Shown: piece by piece, positions 1 through 9,651 of the stretch
Numbering within the stretch: position 1 is the stretch's first letter
How the letters are laid out: every line of letters begins with the position of its first letter
NCBI GenBank assembly: GCA_910574475.1
Contig: CAJTAT010000003.1
Coordinates: forward strand, 248,001 to 312,000
Length of the DNA: 64,000 bases
Reading direction: 5' to 3'
DNA from: Clostridia bacterium
GTDB taxonomy: Bacteria; Bacillota; Clostridia; Lachnospirales; Lachnospiraceae
Notes under the pieces: generated by a model
Database searches by the model: none
What the model was told of the DNA's origin: nothing
The model's input: the letters and a program-made list of their open reading frames with translations, nothing else
Position numbers and translations under genes: made by a program

Positions 1-1554
1 GCGTGCAACCATAGCCCTGGCAAGCTTCGTGGCCTGCTCAATATCATTGGAAGCTCCTGTAGTAATAGAGTGGAAGATCAATTCTTCCGCTACCCGTCCG
101 CCAGTATAAGTCGCAATCTTATTCTCAAGCTCCTCACGCGTCATCAGATTGTGCTCCTCTTCTTCCACCTGCATGGTGTAGCCCAGAGCTCCCGAAGTAC
201 GGGGGATAATCGTAATCTTGTGCACAGGCGCCGAGTGATTCTGCAATGCTGCCACCAAAGCGTGTCCTACTTCATGATAAGCCACAATCAGCTTTTCTTT
301 ATCAGACAGTACCTTATTTTTCTTCTGGTATCCGGCAATCACTACCTCCACACTCTCTTCCAGGTCGCTTTGTATTACATATTTCCTTCCCTGACGCACA
401 GCTCGCAGGGCGCCCTCATTGATCATATTTGCTAGCTCAGCGCCTGAGGCGCCTGCGGCCGCCCGGGCTATGGCATTAAAATCCACATCCTCCGCAAGCT
501 TGATCTTTTTGGCATGTACTTTCAGAATATCTTCTCTGCCTTTCAGATCAGGAAGCTCTACCGGCACTCTCCGGTCAAACCGGCCAGGACGAAGTAATGC
601 AGGATCCAGAGATTCCGGCCGGTTCGTGGCAGCCAGAATGATGACGCCCTTGCGCCCGTCAAAGCCGTCCATCTCAGTAAGAAGCTGGTTCAGAGTCTGC
701 TCTCTCTCATCATTGCCTCCCACCCCTGCGCCATCACGTTTCTTGCCTATGGTATCAATCTCATCAATAAATACAATACAGGGAGCCTTTTCATTGGCCT
801 GCTTAAAGAGATCACGCACTTTGGCTGCTCCCATACCTACGAACATCTCCACAAACTCTGAACCAGAAATGGAGAAGAAAGGAACCTCTGCTTCCCCGGC
901 CACAGCCTTTGCAAGCAGCGTCTTTCCCGTTCCAGGAGGGCCTACAAGAAGGGCTCCCTTAGGCATAGAGGCGCCTATTTCCGTATATTTCTGTGGATTA
1001 TGCAAGAAATCTACGATCTCTGTAAGAATCTCTTTTGCTTCATCCTCTCCTGCCACGTCAGTAAATTTGATCCCTGTGGTAGATTCTACATATATTTTCG
1101 CATTGCTCTTGCCGAAAGTCATGGCATTTCCCATGGCGCCACCCATGCGTTTCGTCATACTCCGCATAAAAAGCTGTCCGATGCCAATTAAAATAATAAA
1201 AGGCAGCAGAGAAATCAGAAAAGACATCCACCGGGAAGGTTCTTCCACGATCTCTGTTCCAAAAACAGCCCCTGCATCATGAAGACGATCCACCAGGCCA
1301 GGATCATAGAAGACACCTGTCTTATAGTAGTTTGTGGATTCTGCCGTATCAGAAAAGATAATCTGGTTATCTTCCACCTGAACTTCCTTGATCTGTTTTG
1401 CATCAATCATGTCCAGAAAAGTATCATAGCCCACCTGTGTCACCTTGGGAGATAGAGCCCTGGGGATAAACAGAGTATTTAATAGAACCATAATGAGCAA
1501 AACAGCCACATAATAAAACAGAAACGGTTTTTTTGAATTTTTAACTTCCTTCAC
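1..1554 (-). CDS. ftsH: ATP-dependent zinc metalloprotease FtsH (3' end beyond window)
   Basis: Membrane-bound AAA+ protease that degrades misassembled membrane proteins and short-lived regulators. 518 codons are present; the C-terminus lies beyond position 1. The start is a GTG at 1554 behind AAAGGAG (spacing about 6). Two membrane segments (about residues 11-30 and 109-130) flank an extracytoplasmic loop. The AAA domain has Walker A GPPGTGKT (about 205-212), Walker B VFIDEID and the second region of homology ending RPGRFDRR. The zinc site HEVGH is at 427-431, and a downstream ASNDIEQAT carries the likely third-ligand region. All catalytic motifs are intact. The gene is separated from the ABC permease upstream by a terminator. 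Confidence 0.97.
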   Translation of the reverse strand, partial: MKEVKNSKKPFLFYYVAVLLIMVLLNTLFIPRALSPKVTQVGYDTFLDMIDAKQIKEVQVEDNQIIFSDTAESTNYYKTGVFYDPGLVDRLHDAGAVFGTEIVEEPSRWMSFLISLLPFIILIGIGQLFMRSMTKRMGGAMGNAMTFGKSNAKIYVESTTGIKFTDVAGEDEAKEILTEIVDFLHNPQKYTEIGASMPKGALLVGPPGTGKTLLAKAVAGEAEVPFFSISGSEFVEMFVGMGAAKVRDLFKQANEKAPCIVFIDEIDTIGKKRDGAGVGGNDEREQTLNQLLTEMDGFDGRKGVIILAATNRPESLDPALLRPGRFDRRVPVELPDLKGREDILKVHAKKIKLAEDVDFNAIARAAAGASGAELANMINEGALRAVRQGRKYVIQSDLEESVEVVIAGYQKKNKVLSDKEKLIVAYHEVGHALVAALQNHSAPVHKITIIPRTSGALGYTMQVEEEEHNLMTREELENKIATYTGGRVAEELIFHSITTGASNDIEQATKLARAMVAR

Positions 1555-1700
1555 TTTTATCTCCTTTTGTGTAACCCTTTTATCATATTTCCTGTTGTAA
1601 GATTTTGACTATAGGGAAGTCTATCATTTTCCTTCCAGTTAATCAATGAAAGAAGTATGAAACAATTCTTAAATTTTTATAATTTACAATGCAAAAAGGA

Positions 1701-1748
1701 AAAGCCGTCGTACAAGAGCAGAATTTTTATGCTCAAAACGGCGGCTTT
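1701..1748 (-). terminator. Rho-independent terminator after the ABC permease
   Basis: An 11-bp stem (AAAGCCGTCGT / ACGGCGGCTTT, one G-T pair) encloses a second 5-bp stem (GAGCA/TGCTC at 1716-1720 and 1730-1734). Read on the minus strand it is followed by a T-rich run. It sits 16 nt after the permease stop codon and ahead of ftsH. Confidence 0.8.
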
Positions 1749-1763
1749 GAAAGATCAGCAGGT

Positions 1764-4469
1764 TTACACGCTTTCCTGCCTGATACTATCAATAATATTT
1801 TCTCCTTTTAAACGGCTTCTCGCATACAGCATAGTAGCAAAAACTACTAAAAACACACTGGATACTGCAATGAGAATACTGGCAGCGGGGATATAAAAGT
1901 TTGTATCCATACTTCTGTGCACGACCCCGTATATCTGCCAGGTAATAAAGAGGGACACCGGCAATCCATATAGCAGAGCCTTGCTTCCATATAGAATACA
2001 TTCATAGTTGAGCATCCGACGCATCCCCTTTGGCGTCATACCTACTGAGCTTAAAACTGCAAGCTCCTTCCGACGCAAAAGCACCCCAGTAGAAATAGTG
2101 TTAAAGACATTGGCTACAGCAATCAGAGAAATCAGCGTGATAAATCCATAGGTAAATACATCTACAGTCAACAGCATACTCCTATATGTTTGACGGCTTT
2201 CCGCCTCATCAATTACAAAAAAGTAACTGTCAAAGCTTCCGTCCAGAGAGAGAGTCTCCAGACGCTCTGCCACCTCTCTGTGATTCTCTGCCTGAATGTA
2301 GAGTTGCGCACCTTGCAGGCAGAAGTTCTCTTTTCCTGCCAGGCGTTCAAACATACCTTTTGATAGAATCACAGAAAATCCTCCTCCCCACTCAGCATAG
2401 AGATTCATAGGCGCCTTTTCGGCAAATGTCCCTATAGTTACTTTTATGGAACTCTGGAAATCCTCTCTCGACTGCTCCTCTCCCGTTTTCTCCTGGGTCT
2501 CTCTCATAGCTGTGTAGTCCGTAAGCAACATTTCAATGTCCTCTCCGGGAGTTTTAAGAATGTCATAGAGCCGAAAACGCTGTTCTTTCTGAATATATCC
2601 CTGAACCTGATTTAATGCAATCACTTTCTTCGTGTCAGATCCGAGATATTCTTCCTTAGGAAGTCCAAGTTCTTCCACATATTCTTCATAAGCCTTATCT
2701 TCCACAATCAGGATGCGGGAGTCATACAGCATTAGCTTTCCATCCTCCCGGTAAAGCTTTCCCAGACTTGTGTCTCTGTCTTCTGTATCTAATAAGGCTC
2801 TGTAATCTTCTGTAATCTGCTCTGGATCGAAAGGTACATCCATATTGACTCCCTGTATGGAAACCATTCGGTCAACGCCCTCTATATTTCGGACTCTTTC
2901 CTGTACCTTTTCCAGTTCTCCTTCTTTTTCTACATCCTCAATATACATAGAGATATCATTTTCCGGTGTCTCATGGACAGTAGTAATGCTGCTCCTAACA
3001 TAGGAAGAAAAAGAGCTGGCCGAAATAAACAGCACAATGCTGATAAATAAAGAAAAGATTGTCGCACGATACTGTTTTTTATTTCGGCTGAAATGCTTTC
3101 GGGCAACCATTCCTTCCAGTCCGAAAAAGCGATAAGATAGCTTTCCCTTTCGTACAATTTTCTTGGGAACCCGGATATCTCCTGACTGGCGGATAGCTTC
3201 CATAGGCGATATCCTGGCTGCACGTCTGGAAGGAATCCAGGCGGAAATCAAAACTGTAATCAGCGCAGTGGCTCCGGCTATCAGGACTGCCGGCCAGGAA
3301 ACATGAAGATGCATAAGCACCTCTGAATCGTAGAGATAATAAAAAGATCTTCCTGTAAAGTGTAAGGTAATCCCAATCCCAATGATACCACTTAGGATCC
3401 CCACTGGAATTCCCACTGCGCTGACCAGGAATGCCTCCCGAAACACCATACCCCGAAGCTGTCTGGGCGTGGCTCCTGTGGATGCCAGAAGTCCAAACTG
3501 TCTTGTTCTGTCACTGACTGAGATAGCAAAGGAATTGTACACCAGTGATATTCCACCTGTCATGATCAGTAAGATCAAAATACTCGACAATCCATAAAGC
3601 ATCCGCATAAAAGGCCGATTTTTAGAGACTCCCTGATAGCGGAGCAATTCCGAATTGTAGGTGGCGTAGGACATTCCTTCCATATGTTCTTCTGTAAACT
3701 TATAGATCTCTGATGATTTGTAAAGCTTAAAATAACAGGCATAGCGGCTACCCTCTTTGGGTATCTCATCTGCAAGAGTTGCTGCATAATAGGCAGGATT
3801 ACTGAGATCTACAAATCTTGGTGTCTCTATAATCCCCACCACTGTGTAGGTACGTGTTTCCTCTGGAATCAGTTCCTCACCAATCTCTGAATCCTTTGAG
3901 CTTCCTTCTTCTACCTTCTTAATCAAAGGATTATAAAGGGTAAGTTCCTCCCGTGGCTCTTCTCCTATAATCCACCGTTTTCCTATCTCCAGGTCAAAGG
4001 TGTCTCCTATCTCTATGTCAGATTTTCCAGAAGTGATGGCTGCGCTGCTTACGATCAGTTCACTGTTATTTTCTGGCATCCTCCCAGCCCGCAGACGGAT
4101 GGGAAGCATTTCTTGGGATTCTTTTGACAAACCCATAAGAAAAAGATAGGGTACCCCTGTCTGGGAAATATTCTCATTTGTGGTTCCGGGGCGATTGGCA
4201 TAGCCCAGCATCTGAAAGGCGCAAGCTTTTGCCACTTCGTCAGAATTTTGAATTTCCTCTACCTTATCTGTTCCCAAATGATAGAGAGCTCCTTGCCAGT
4301 CTCCCATCTGATAAATCACTGCTTCTGTCATATAGTTTTGAAGGCTAGAAATAAAGGTGGTGACAGCCGTCAACATAGCCGTTGCCAAAATAATACCAAT
4401 AATCGTCACTAGTGTTCTTGTTTTATTCTTTTGTAATGTTTTTATGGTAGTCCGTGTAAATACATTCAT
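1764..4469 (-). CDS. ABC transporter permease, double FtsX domain
   Basis: 901-residue inner-membrane permease of the MacB/FtsX superfamily. About eight membrane segments: one near residue 17-37, a large extracytoplasmic region, three around 290-415 (first FtsX domain), one near 466-485, a second large extracytoplasmic region, and three C-terminal segments from about 775 (second FtsX domain). It overlaps the ATPase gene by ATGA, so the two are translationally coupled. Placement behind a two-component system suggests peptide antibiotic export or sensing. It differs from classical BceB, which is about 650 residues with one large loop between TM7 and TM8. The substrate is inferred from context only. 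Confidence 0.9.
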   Translation of the reverse strand: MNVFTRTTIKTLQKNKTRTLVTIIGIILATAMLTAVTTFISSLQNYMTEAVIYQMGDWQGALYHLGTDKVEEIQNSDEVAKACAFQMLGYANRPGTTNENISQTGVPYLFLMGLSKESQEMLPIRLRAGRMPENNSELIVSSAAITSGKSDIEIGDTFDLEIGKRWIIGEEPREELTLYNPLIKKVEEGSSKDSEIGEELIPEETRTYTVVGIIETPRFVDLSNPAYYAATLADEIPKEGSRYACYFKLYKSSEIYKFTEEHMEGMSYATYNSELLRYQGVSKNRPFMRMLYGLSSILILLIMTGGISLVYNSFAISVSDRTRQFGLLASTGATPRQLRGMVFREAFLVSAVGIPVGILSGIIGIGITLHFTGRSFYYLYDSEVLMHLHVSWPAVLIAGATALITVLISAWIPSRRAARISPMEAIRQSGDIRVPKKIVRKGKLSYRFFGLEGMVARKHFSRNKKQYRATIFSLFISIVLFISASSFSSYVRSSITTVHETPENDISMYIEDVEKEGELEKVQERVRNIEGVDRMVSIQGVNMDVPFDPEQITEDYRALLDTEDRDTSLGKLYREDGKLMLYDSRILIVEDKAYEEYVEELGLPKEEYLGSDTKKVIALNQVQGYIQKEQRFRLYDILKTPGEDIEMLLTDYTAMRETQEKTGEEQSREDFQSSIKVTIGTFAEKAPMNLYAEWGGGFSVILSKGMFERLAGKENFCLQGAQLYIQAENHREVAERLETLSLDGSFDSYFFVIDEAESRQTYRSMLLTVDVFTYGFITLISLIAVANVFNTISTGVLLRRKELAVLSSVGMTPKGMRRMLNYECILYGSKALLYGLPVSLFITWQIYGVVHRSMDTNFYIPAASILIAVSSVFLVVFATMLYARSRLKGENIIDSIRQESV

Positions 4470-5149
4470 CGGCGGATCACCTCATCTCTGGCTATTTTCC
4501 CATCCTCAATGGAGATAATCCGATCCGCCTGCAAAGCCAGGTTTTCATCATGTGTAATGACTACCAGGGTTTGCCCATATTTTTGATTGGAGATCTTTAA
4601 AAGTTCCATAATCTCCTGGCTGTTTTTTGAGTCCAGATTACCTGTGGGCTCGTCAGCCAACACAATAGCCGGCGCGTTCATAAGAGCTCTTCCGATAGAC
4701 ACCCGCTGCTGCTGGCCACCGGAAAGTTGATTAGGGAGATGCTTTTTTCTCCCCTTCAAATCCAGTACATGAAGAAGCTCTTTTAGCCGTTCCTGATTCA
4801 CCTCCCGCCCGTCCATGAGCACTGGCAAGGTCATATTTTCCTCCACATCCAGCACAGGAATCAGGTTATAAAACTGATAGATCAAGCCAATTTCCCTGCG
4901 TCGGAAGATAGCAAGCTGCTCTTCATTCTGGCTATAGACATCCTTTCCGTCCAGATACACATGGCCAGAAGTAGGGTGATCCACACCGCCCAGAATGTGT
5001 AGCAGAGTAGATTTGCCCGAACCTGAAGGCCCGATAATCGCCACAAACTCCCTTGGCTGAATCAGAAAGGACACATCATCCAGGGCCCGAACCTCATTTT
5101 CTCCCTTTCCATATACCTTTGATAGATGTTCTACTTTTAATAATTCCAT
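4466..5149 (-). CDS. ABC transporter ATP-binding protein (LolD/MacB/BceA type)
   Basis: 227-residue ATPase that energises the adjacent permease. Walker [10 protein letters not shown] (about 39-47), Q-loop region LIYQFYNL, signature LSGGQQQR, Walker [12 protein letters not shown] and the switch histidine in VVITHD are all intact. The EPTGNLD motif is typical of the exporter-type LolD/BceA family. The start ATG follows GGAGG with 6-nt spacing. The gene lies directly downstream of the regulator/kinase pair, with an operator and promoter in the 91-nt gap. Confidence 0.95.
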   Translation of the reverse strand: MELLKVEHLSKVYGKGENEVRALDDVSFLIQPREFVAIIGPSGSGKSTLLHILGGVDHPTSGHVYLDGKDVYSQNEEQLAIFRRREIGLIYQFYNLIPVLDVEENMTLPVLMDGREVNQERLKELLHVLDLKGRKKHLPNQLSGGQQQRVSIGRALMNAPAIVLADEPTGNLDSKNSQEIMELLKISNQKYGQTLVVITHDENLALQADRIISIEDGKIARDEVIRR

Positions 5150-5180
5150 AGTACTCCTCCGTCTCTATTTTCTATCTTAA

Positions 5181-5233
5181 AGTATAATGGGAGCAAATGA
5201 CATTCCGGTGACTGCATGATGACAAAAGTGTCA
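5181..5233 (-). promoter_or_regulatory. Bce-type response-regulator operator and -10 box for the ABC genes
   Basis: Read on the minus strand, a perfect inverted repeat TGACA-CTTT-TGTCA (5220-5233) lies upstream of a -10 box TATACT (5181-5186) with no good -35 hexamer, as expected of an activator-dependent promoter. The repeat fits the TNACA-N4-TGTNA form known for BceR-like regulators. A weaker GTCAC/TGTCA copy follows it. Confidence 0.65.
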
Positions 5234-5240
5234 CTTTTTT

Positions 5241-6254
5241 CTAAACGACCCCTTTATAAAACCTCATGGTAAACCGCGCCCCACCTTCTTTCCGATTCTC
5301 TGCCTTCAAAGTTCCATTCTGGGAACTCACAATCATACGGGACAGAGCAAGACCAATTCCCACGCTGGAATCGGATGCTTCTTTTCCTTTATAAAAACGC
5401 TCAAAGATATGTGGCAAGTCTTCTTTATCAATACCCTTACCATTGTCCTCAATCATAAACTCTGTATACAATTGATTTTCTGATCCACGAATCCATAGAG
5501 TTCCCTCTGTTCCTATATGCTCCATACAGTTCTTTAGAATATTTCCCAACGCCTCCACATTCCAGGAAAAATCACCCCGAAACCTCATATGCTCCTCTAT
5601 CTCTACGATAACTCCCTGTCCATGCAGCTCCATGGGAATCCGCAAGGGCTCTAAAGCCTTTTCCACCAGCCTGTCTGCCTCTATCCACTCCTTCGAAAAG
5701 ACGGCCGTCCCCGCGTCAATACGTGAGATTTTGAGCAAAGCGTTCACAAGCCAGTCCAGACGTTCCAAAAGCTGAGCTCCCTCGTAAGCCAGACGCCGTC
5801 TCTCCATCTCATCCGTCTCCCTCTGAATCCTTGCCAGAAGCAAGTGAAGAGATGTCAGGGGCGTTCGAAGCTGATGGGATATATCTGCCAGAGAATCACT
5901 CAGATAGCGCTTCTCTCTAAGCAAAGTGTCCGCCTGCTCTGTCAGACGCAGCAATAACTTATCCACCTCATTGGCCAGAATCGCCAGCTCTCCTTCCTTG
6001 TATTTTGTCAGACTCAGCTTCCTCTCACCATGCAACATCCGATCCATATCTTCTCCAAGGTGTTTCAGCCTGTCATAACGCTTTTCTGTAAAAAAGAACC
6101 AGCCCAGGCACATTCCCAGGCTGCAAAAAATCGTATAAGCGATACAGGCTACATTCCCTGGAAAGAAAAAATATCCAAGGCCACCAAAAAGGAGGAGAAA
6201 CACCAGTGAAACTGCCACTTGTTTTCTGACCTCCTGATTCCGAAAAATACTCAT
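5241..6254 (-). CDS. Intramembrane-sensing sensor histidine kinase
   Basis: 337-residue kinase. Two membrane segments (about 11-31 and 35-55) are joined by only a few residues, so there is essentially no extracellular sensor domain; this is the layout of BceS-type intramembrane-sensing kinases, which rely on their ABC transporter for ligand detection. The H-box is DISHQLRTPLTS (His about 127), the N-box is near NILKNCMEHI, and G-boxes are EDNGKGID and GIGLALS. I chose the ATG at 6254, six bases behind AGGAG; the in-frame TTG at 6260 would abut the ribosome site. It lies 24 nt downstream of the response regulator. Confidence 0.92.
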   Translation of the reverse strand: MSIFRNQEVRKQVAVSLVFLLLFGGLGYFFFPGNVACIAYTIFCSLGMCLGWFFFTEKRYDRLKHLGEDMDRMLHGERKLSLTKYKEGELAILANEVDKLLLRLTEQADTLLREKRYLSDSLADISHQLRTPLTSLHLLLARIQRETDEMERRRLAYEGAQLLERLDWLVNALLKISRIDAGTAVFSKEWIEADRLVEKALEPLRIPMELHGQGVIVEIEEHMRFRGDFSWNVEALGNILKNCMEHIGTEGTLWIRGSENQLYTEFMIEDNGKGIDKEDLPHIFERFYKGKEASDSSVGIGLALSRMIVSSQNGTLKAENRKEGGARFTMRFYKGVV

Positions 6255-6278
6255 AGCCAACTCCTGTCTTATATTTCA

Positions 6279-6950
6279 CTACTCTCCCAGCTTATATCCC
6301 ATTCCCCGAACTGTACGGATTATCTGGGGATTTTGCGGGTCTTTCTCGATCTTTTCCCGCAGCCGCTTAATGTATACTGTGAGTGTATTATCATTAACAA
6401 ACTCCCCGGCTGCATCCCAGATTTCCTCTAAAAGCTGATTTCTGGAAAGAACCATTCCCTTATGATTCAGAAAAAACAGCAATAGCCGATACTCCAATGC
6501 AGACAGAAAGCACTCCTGACCACCCTTTGTCACCAAAGCCCGCACTGTATCCACACGCAAATCCTCAATCTCCAATACAGCCTGAGTCTTTCCACAGCGG
6601 CGCAATACACTTCGTATGCGGGATACCAGCTCTCTCGGCCGAAAAGGCTTGCTGATGTAATCCTCTGCTCCCAGATCCAATCCAGTCACTACACTGTATT
6701 CATCCCCGGAAGCTGTGAGAAAAATGACAGGAAGATCTCTACTTCCCTTTACAGCGGAGCAGACAGCAAAGCCATTCCCATCTTTGAGTGACACATCCAA
6801 AAGAAGCAGGTCAAAGGTATCCTCATCCACAGCTTCCAAGGCTTCTCTCTGCCCGGAAGCCGTTTGGACCTGAAATCCTTCCCCTTTAAGCACTGCACTC
6901 AAGTTCTCTACTATGTTCTTGTCATCCTCTACAAGGAGTATCTTTGCCAT
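6279..6950 (-). CDS. OmpR-family response regulator
   Basis: 223-residue DNA-binding regulator and partner of the kinase just downstream. The receiver domain (1-115) has the acidic pair ED at 8-9, the phosphoacceptor Asp in LLLLDVSLKDG (about 52) and the conserved Lys in YISKPF. The C-terminal winged helix (about 130-223) includes NDNTLTVYIKRLREKI and ends RTVRGMGYKLGE. The TGACA-N4-TGTCA site in front of the ABC genes is its likely target. Only 41 nt separate it from the dehydrogenase upstream, so some transcription may read in from that gene. Confidence 0.94.
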   Translation of the reverse strand: MAKILLVEDDKNIVENLSAVLKGEGFQVQTASGQREALEAVDEDTFDLLLLDVSLKDGNGFAVCSAVKGSRDLPVIFLTASGDEYSVVTGLDLGAEDYISKPFRPRELVSRIRSVLRRCGKTQAVLEIEDLRVDTVRALVTKGGQECFLSALEYRLLLFFLNHKGMVLSRNQLLEEIWDAAGEFVNDNTLTVYIKRLREKIEKDPQNPQIIRTVRGMGYKLGE

Positions 6951-6991
6951 CAGCCCTAAGTCCTTTCCTGTTTATCTGCTCTAAGACACAT

Positions 6992-8104
6992 TTAATACAA
7001 CTCCCTGTATATCTTTCGGATTCGGTCTCTGTCAAGGGGCACAAAATTATTTGCCAGAAGACGCTGCTGATTTTCAAGGACAGAATCGGTAAATGTTTCA
7101 ATCTCATCCTCCGTCATTCCATACTCATGCAGAGCTTTTTTAGGGATTAATCCCCCCAGCAAAGCGTCCAGCTCTTCAAATGTATGTTCCGCAGGGCAAC
7201 AAAGAATATGAGAAAGAAGCCTGCTTAAATCTGCAATTTTCCCTGTATTCTTTATTTCCAGGTAATTCTTAATCACACCTGTAAAGATAGCATAATTCGC
7301 CTCTCCATGAGCCACATGGTAAGCAGCCCCAAGAGGATAGCTCAGAGCATGTACCGCCGCACAGCCTGCATTGCCAAATGCAATCCCCGCATAGTTAGAC
7401 GCAATCAAAAAGTCCTGAAGCAATGGTACCCTTGCATCGTTTCCCTTCTCCCTGATTTCCATGTATCCCCGAAGAATCATTTCAATTGCCCGGCATGCAA
7501 AAAGATCTGTATATTCATTTGCTTTTGGTGAAAGATTCGACTCTATGGCATGAATCAGAGCATCAATGGAACTTGTGGCAAAAAAGTGAAAGGGAAGACT
7601 GTTTAAAAGTTCAGGAATCAGCACAGCCGAATCAGCAAATAGTTCCTTTGCTGCAAGTCCTTTTTTCGTTCCACGGCTGTTCAAAGCTAAGATTGCAATA
7701 TTTGTCATCTCTGATCCAGTCCCGCAAGTGGTGGGTACCAGGATCAGCTCTTTATCCTTTTCTAAAGGCAACTTTCCATCATACAGATCGAGAATTGGAG
7801 ATACGTGCTTTAAGGCAAATAATTTTGCAATATCAAGGACGGTTCCTCCTCCAATTGCAATGACTCGTTTTGGAGTTCTCTTCATGGAGTGATAGATTGC
7901 CTCTGCCATGTCATCAGAAGGTTCGCCGGATCCAAATTTTTCCTGATAAATCACTTCGCAGTCCAGGTGTAACGAACCAAACATGGGCTGAAAAATGTAC
8001 TCATTTGTGATAATAAGGTCCTCTGACCCTATTTCATAAGATTCAGAAAATTCTTTGCAGGTAGAAAACATTTCCACTCGTGGGTTTATTTCAAATTGAC
8101 GCAT
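6992..8104 (-). CDS. 4hbD: 4-hydroxybutyrate dehydrogenase (iron-containing ADH family)
   Basis: 370-residue NAD-dependent group III alcohol dehydrogenase that interconverts 4-hydroxybutyrate and succinate semialdehyde. Length and sequence closely track the Clostridium kluyveri enzyme from memory: IAIGGGTVLDIAK for nucleotide binding, VPTTCGTGSEMTN, and metal-ligand region SSIDALIHAIE...HALSYPLGAAYHVAHGEAN. The C-terminus LLANNFVPLDRDRIRKIY also matches that family. No partner genes of the succinate-to-butyrate route (CoA transferase, dehydratase) are nearby, so it stands alone here. It has its own strong promoter at 8140-8168. Confidence 0.88.
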   Translation of the reverse strand: MRQFEINPRVEMFSTCKEFSESYEIGSEDLIITNEYIFQPMFGSLHLDCEVIYQEKFGSGEPSDDMAEAIYHSMKRTPKRVIAIGGGTVLDIAKLFALKHVSPILDLYDGKLPLEKDKELILVPTTCGTGSEMTNIAILALNSRGTKKGLAAKELFADSAVLIPELLNSLPFHFFATSSIDALIHAIESNLSPKANEYTDLFACRAIEMILRGYMEIREKGNDARVPLLQDFLIASNYAGIAFGNAGCAAVHALSYPLGAAYHVAHGEANYAIFTGVIKNYLEIKNTGKIADLSRLLSHILCCPAEHTFEELDALLGGLIPKKALHEYGMTEDEIETFTDSVLENQQRLLANNFVPLDRDRIRKIYRELY

Positions 8105-8139
8105 AAGATGACCTCTCTTTCCAAGCTTTTCTCTGTGCT

Positions 8140-8168
8140 ATTTTACCATATTCATTTGTCTGGTACAA
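8140..8168 (-). promoter_or_regulatory. Sigma-A type promoter for 4-hydroxybutyrate dehydrogenase
   Basis: TTGTAC (8163-8168), exactly 17 bp, then TAAAAT (8140-8145) on the minus strand, about 35 nt upstream of the ATG at 8104. Confidence 0.75.
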
Positions 8169-8170
8169 GA

Positions 8171-8866
8171 TCAGGAAACTCCCTTCCTCCTTTGACGTTG
8201 AACTTCAAAAATGTTTTGTGTAATTTTCTCCTGATCGTCTTCCGTCAACTCTAAAAACTGGCAACCATATTCAAACTTTTCATCCTCTTTTTCAATAATA
8301 CGGATCACCTGACAAAACATAGCAGAAACTGGCCTATCCTCGATCAGTTTAACTTTCAACAGGAACTTATCATCTTTATGGTATCTATACTCCGATCCGA
8401 TACAGGCTCCTCCCACACTGATATTCAGTAGCTTGCAGGGCTTTTCTCCCATCTCCAGGCCGCTAAACATGGTGGCAGTGGCATCAAGATCTGTGGTTAG
8501 CCGGAAAAAGGCACGGTCATTTCCAATTTTGACAACTGTCAACTCATCTACCTGCCATATATGCTTTTGCTTGGGTGTAATAACCCCCTCCAAGTAGACT
8601 GCTTTTCTTTCATGGTCACTGTATCCACGGATCCTGACATGGATAGATTCTTCTTCCTGAGCAATCTCAATTTCAGAGTATTGATGCAGTTCTGCCTGAT
8701 TTCCTTTTAGTCCCATCAGTTTTGCCACAAAAAGCAGACGTCCATCTTCTGTTGTTATCTCCACTCGCATGCCAGAATAAGCCTTAAGTTCCTCAGCGTT
8801 GTTTTCTTCTTCGCTTTGAACTGGTTCCTCTTTCCCCCGCGTTCCAAATAAGTTAAAAAGTTTCAT
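8171..8866 (-). CDS. PilZ-domain c-di-GMP binding protein (YcgR-like)
   Basis: 231-residue cytoplasmic protein with an N-terminal YcgR-like flagellar-brake fold (about 25-115) and a C-terminal PilZ domain (about 117-225). The c-di-GMP signature is intact: RxxxR as RAFFR and the (D/N)xSxxG motif as NISVGG. In characterised relatives this links cyclic di-GMP to flagellar motor speed or surface behaviour. No flagellar gene is in the window. A perfect 20-bp palindrome lies just upstream, next to a TetR gene in the same orientation, which suggests local transcriptional control. Confidence 0.88.
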   Translation of the reverse strand: MKLFNLFGTRGKEEPVQSEEENNAEELKAYSGMRVEITTEDGRLLFVAKLMGLKGNQAELHQYSEIEIAQEEESIHVRIRGYSDHERKAVYLEGVITPKQKHIWQVDELTVVKIGNDRAFFRLTTDLDATATMFSGLEMGEKPCKLLNISVGGACIGSEYRYHKDDKFLLKVKLIEDRPVSAMFCQVIRIIEKEDEKFEYGCQFLELTEDDQEKITQNIFEVQRQRRKGVS

Positions 8867-8898
8867 AAAAATTCCTCCTAAATCTACTATCTCTTTAT

Positions 8899-8918
8899 GT
8901 AAATAAATATTTATTTAC
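8899..8918. promoter_or_regulatory. Perfect 20-bp palindrome, candidate TetR operator
   Basis: GTAAATAAATATTTATTTAC is a perfect palindrome 33 nt upstream of the PilZ start and 35 nt downstream of the TetR stop. Size and symmetry suit a TetR-dimer operator. A related half site (GTAAATA) occurs at about 9589-9595 in the tetR 5' region. Confidence 0.55.
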
Positions 8919-8952
8919 TTATTTTCAAAAAATCATTTTTAGTTAATTATTT

Positions 8953-9561
8953 TCATTTTACTTTTAAGTGCTTTCCCAATTTTAGATAGCTACTCAAGCC
9001 AGTCGTCAACAGTTGAAATATTGTGTCCTCTGTTTCCTGATTATCGGGGAGTACTCCCTCCACCACATACTTGGCATACAGTACAGTGGTCGTAAGTACA
9101 TGAAGCCAGAGCAGATCCTGGTTCATCCGTTTCAGGCGGGGAAATACATTTTGAAAAGTGTTAACCATTCTGATAAAAGTATTAAAATAAGCCACATCCC
9201 GGCTCTTATCGTATTTCGGAAAAAAAGCACTATCACGAAAGCGATGGTAGAAGACGGTCTCATCTGGGTGAGACACCCAAAACCGAAAGTAGGGAAGCCA
9301 CAATTTTTTCACCGCTCCCATAGGATCGGTGAGTATCATCAGAGGGTTGAATTTCAAATTTTCAAAGATAGCTGCCGCCTGCTTATCCACATAAGTAAAA
9401 CATTCCACCATCAGCTGATCTTTGCCATCAAAATAACGATACAGGGCTCCGGGAGAAATCTCTGCCAGATCACTGATGTTCTGGATGCGCACTCCTTCCA
9501 GGCCGTATTGCCGAACAGCCTTTATAGCCGCATAAATAATTCGATTTTTAGTGTCATCCAA
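8953..9561 (-). CDS. TetR/AcrR family transcriptional regulator
   Basis: 202-residue repressor-type protein. The N-terminal helix-turn-helix (about 8-52) reads RIIYAAIKAVRQYGLEGVRI followed by ISPGALYRYFDGKDQL, the classical TetR recognition helix. The rest is a helical ligand domain with no diagnostic motif. The likely start is TTG at 9561 behind a GAGAAG site. Its target is probably itself and the downstream PilZ gene. The ligand is unknown. Confidence 0.88.
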   Translation of the reverse strand: MDDTKNRIIYAAIKAVRQYGLEGVRIQNISDLAEISPGALYRYFDGKDQLMVECFTYVDKQAAAIFENLKFNPLMILTDPMGAVKKLWLPYFRFWVSHPDETVFYHRFRDSAFFPKYDKSRDVAYFNTFIRMVNTFQNVFPRLKRMNQDLLWLHVLTTTVLYAKYVVEGVLPDNQETEDTIFQLLTTGLSSYLKLGKHLKVK

Positions 9562-9608
9562 CAGAAATCACTTCTCTCAAAAAATAGATATTTACAGTCA
9601 CTCTTTGC

Positions 9609-9637
9609 ATTATACACTGCTCTGTTCTTGGTGACAA
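9609..9637 (-). promoter_or_regulatory. Promoter of the TetR gene
   Basis: TTGTCA (9632-9637), 17 bp, TATAAT (9609-9614) on the minus strand. The transcribed leader holds a GTAAATA half site resembling the palindrome at 8899, consistent with autoregulation. Confidence 0.75.
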
Positions 9638-9651
9638 TACCTTTTTCATAT

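Noticed and set aside
419-1282. 287-codon plus-strand open frame at the left edge
   Set aside because: Antisense to the AAA domain of ftsH, whose Walker and zinc motifs are in the minus frame.
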